Of a stretch of 64,000 nt of DNA, positions 61,501 to 64,000 are shown in pieces. Positions within the stretch are counted from its first letter, which is position 1; each line of letters begins with the position of its first letter. The notes under the pieces were generated by a model. It made no database searches, was not told where the DNA came from, and saw nothing but the letters and a program-made list of their open reading frames with translations. The stretch lies in assembly GCA_020055645.1 (NCBI GenBank), contig CM034546.1, forward strand, positions 46,934,001-46,998,000, given 5' to 3'. Both the position numbers and the translations under genes were made by a program. The stretch is from Tomocerus qinae (taxonomy: Eukaryota > Arthropoda > Collembola > Entomobryomorpha > Tomoceridae).

Positions 61501-63469
61501 GCGTAAGTTAGTTAGAGATTAATGAGATAAGCCTAGGAAATTTAGGAAAATTTTGTGTTTTGCCTTACTAAATTGAATTTGGTGTGTTAAATTTAAAGTA
61601 AGTTTAATTAAATTAAAGTTTAAAGAATGGGCATTTGTGATGAATCTAAAGTAATATTTTGGTCATCATTTCATTTTCTTGTTTTGCCCCAGTCAAAAGT
61701 AAAATAATAGAATGTAAGATTCTATTATGAGGTGGCTTATGCGGAACTTTGCCTTGATCTCACAAGTTAAGCGAGAGCTAGACATGTTAATTCTGGCGAC
61801 AGTTGGTCGGAGAATTTTGTGACTTGTAGACTAAGCCATAGCATAAAGATGGTAGTCCAAGTCAACGCTCTAAAGTATATTTGAATTTTTGTTGTCTTCG
61901 AGTCTTATTACGCAAATCGTTATCGCGAGTGGCACGTAAAAAGTTGAATGTTAGCTTGATTACGAGTAAAATTAGTAATGCAAGTTAGTAAAAAGTCAGA
62001 TAGGAACATGAAACATGCATAACTAATGAACTATAATTAATTTATTTTAATTTGTAAAAGTTTTGCCTAATCTAAATGATAAAATATGATGTCTAATGTG
62101 ATTTTCTTTGTTCTGAGCCTAACTAGAAGTAACTAATAATCTGGTGCCATGCTAATTATTACCTAATCTACGTGTGGCGAGACATTCCAATCTTTTTTAG
62201 CGAACCAATCCTGAGAGAGGTCAACTTAGAGGACAAGCCAAAGTCAGCGGACATTGTCCTCAAGCCAAAGGAAAGCGCAGAATTCTGGATTGGGACACCA
62301 AAGAAGACACGAGGAGAGACTCAAAGGAAACGGACGTACTGAAGTTGAGCTGCGTTGACTAACAACGGAGAGGCATGGAAAGTGACGACGACGAGGATGA
62401 AGTTGTACATCGACTTCAACATTGAGTCATACTGGGACATGGAGTTTTCGTATCATTTAATAATTTTTTGATTTATTGGCTTAAAGTATTTATAGTCTAA
62501 AATTTATATTGAGTTGAATTTATTTGGTGAATTTGAGAAGTTAATTTAATTTGGGAAATAATTTTGAGTTGATATTGGGCATTGATTTAATTTGTTTGAA
62601 TTTATTTGAGAGTTTAATTTAATTTTGAATTATTTGGTTGAAATGAGGATGTGTATAATTATGGGGGAATAGGTATAAAATAGTAATGATTTTAGTATGG
62701 TTAAGAAACACATACAAATACAGTATCCGAGTTAAAGAGAATTTTAATTTTGATTTTGTTTTTGAGTGAATTTGGAAGGGTAGAATTAATTTGTTGATTT
62801 TTGATTTTGTTGCAGAGAAAAGAAGGGAGAATAACTACTGTTTCTGAAGATGGGCTATTACTATGTTTTCATGAATAATTTTGAGTTGAAATATTTAATT
62901 GATTTATGATTTTGGTTGATAATTTTGAGTTTGTTGATTTATGTAATGAGTAATTTTGTATTTTTTGTTGGTTTATAGGAATAATTGGATAATTTGAGTT
63001 TAAAATTATAGGAAAGGGAATCGAATAGAGGATAGCTAATGGGGTTTTATTATTTTGGAGTATTTAAAGAAAGGCGACAGAATAACAGACAGTTGCACAA
63101 TCTTATAATAATTCCTTTTTGTTCTCTTTTAATTGATGATTTCCCTAACATGACCTAGCTATGCTGATAGATTTTGGAACATGAAAGTAAATTGGCATTC
63201 AGTATTTATAATTTTATTTCTTGGTGTGACATTGAATACGGGTCACTACGATATCAAAAGGGGCGACAACTATTCGTAAACTTCAGAATATTATTAATTA
63301 CAGTACCAGCAGAGATGGGAGACCCTTGGGTAAACTGAGATATTGAATTATCACCACCTGACGGAATCTTTTTGCCTGAGTTGCCATATAGCTAAGTTTA
63401 GTTGGGCAAGGGCAGTACTGACATAGACCCGGCCACAATTGGATATTAATTTATCACGGCCGCGGGGTC
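58534..63469 (+). repeat. 4.93 kb unit, copy 5
   Basis: Shares GTATTTTATATTG with copy 1 only, but the A5 and T6 runs with copies 2 and 3. Private changes include ATGCTAATGTGATC (A for C) and AAATTGGGAGACTG (one G fewer). Confidence 0.95.
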
Positions 63470-64000
63470 ATACTAACACTTTTTGAGGAAAGACAGTACT
63501 AACATCTTCGGTACGATTGAGTTGTTTAAATCGCAAATTCCTTCAAATGAAATTAGCTGGACTCGCAATGTAATAAGTAAATGCATCGAAATCAATAAAT
63601 GGAATTTCTTTTTGTTTTGAGAGTTAAATGTATGATAATGCCAATTGAAATGAAATGTGGAAAAATGAAAGTAAGTATTTGCTATGGTTATTTAATTGAA
63701 ATCCTAATTTACTTTGGAGTAAAGTAAAGGAATTATGTTTTGTTTTGTGGAAAGAAGTGCATATAGTTTTTAAGGAACACTTCTATCTGTGGGATTCTGA
63801 AACAGGCTTTGGGAATATACATGCTACTGTGATCTATTCTTGCTAAGTAGGATTTCTGCAGAGAGATAGTAATTTATAGTTTTAAGATGAGTTATATCTT
63901 TCGGGTTGCGATTCGAAAGATGAAAATGATTTAGGTTAAGGAATGAATTAAATTCCAATTCAGGGATTTATTATATTGTTTAGTATTTAAGTGATTGAAT
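63470..64000 (+). repeat. 4.93 kb unit, copy 6 (cut by the window end)
   Basis: The first 531 bases of a further copy, which continues beyond the window. Confidence 0.95.

Larger units (their letters stand above)
38793..64000. repeat. tandem array of a 4.93 kb unit (5 full copies plus partial)
   Basis: ATACTAACACTTTTTGAGGA recurs at 38793, 43727, 48659, 53600, 58534 and 63470, giving copy lengths of 4934, 4932, 4941, 4934 and 4936. Copies are head-to-tail and nearly identical; differences are mainly run-length changes plus scattered substitutions. The unit is AT-rich with T and G dominating on the + strand (TTGATTTTGAGTTGA-like text). It also holds several GC-richer islands at offsets of about 1250-1370, 1580-2090, 3640-3910 and 4700-4930. 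No polymerase, integrase, transposase or rRNA sequence is present. The array runs past the window end, so its full size is unknown. Confidence 0.97.

Overview
This window is AT-rich animal nuclear DNA, most likely from an arthropod. The evidence is an F-box/leucine-rich-repeat gene, short introns of about 75 bases, a Penelope-like retroelement, a Mutator-like DNA transposon locus, several TA-flanked miniature inverted-repeat elements and many tandem repeats. A springtail would fit, since such genomes carry many F-box genes of this kind, but that is inference only. No bacterial genes, rRNA, tRNA or CRISPR arrays are visible.

Layout. Bases 1-9.8 kb are non-coding apart from a 1.6 kb minisatellite with a 23-base unit (2649-4257) and a 186-base inverted-repeat element (8145-8330). 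An F-box gene lies at 9.8-11.6 kb on the + strand, and a possible exon of an unknown protein at 13.2-13.7 kb. From 14 to 20 kb there is AT-rich DNA with a 22-base minisatellite, a second inverted-repeat element and a 450-base fold-back element. At 20.3-24.0 kb sits a satellite of about 23 units of 166 bases, with higher-order duplications.

From 33.8 down to 25.8 kb, all on the - strand, is a gene-dense mobile locus. It encodes, in order, a disordered protein with 19-residue repeats, an OTU-type cysteine peptidase, a Mutator-like DDE transposase with two small introns, an unknown acidic protein, and a small protein with a Cys-box resembling the USPL1 peptidase family. Several single-base frameshifts break these reading frames. 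From 38.8 down to 34.7 kb, also on the - strand, is a Penelope-like element. It has an ORF1, a reverse transcriptase with LPKIHK, DIVSLYTNLP and FLDD motifs, no visible GIY-YIG nuclease, and two tandem 356-base repeats that can each fold like a hammerhead ribozyme.

From 38.8 kb to the end of the window (over 25 kb) there is a head-to-tail array of a 4.93 kb unit: five full copies and a partial sixth, nearly identical. The unit is mostly non-coding. A 120-base piece of it, with no mismatch found by eye, also sits at the left edge of the 166-base satellite 20 kb away. The nature of this unit is the main open question. It may be a satellite, a tandemly arranged non-autonomous retroelement, or a subtelomeric repeat.
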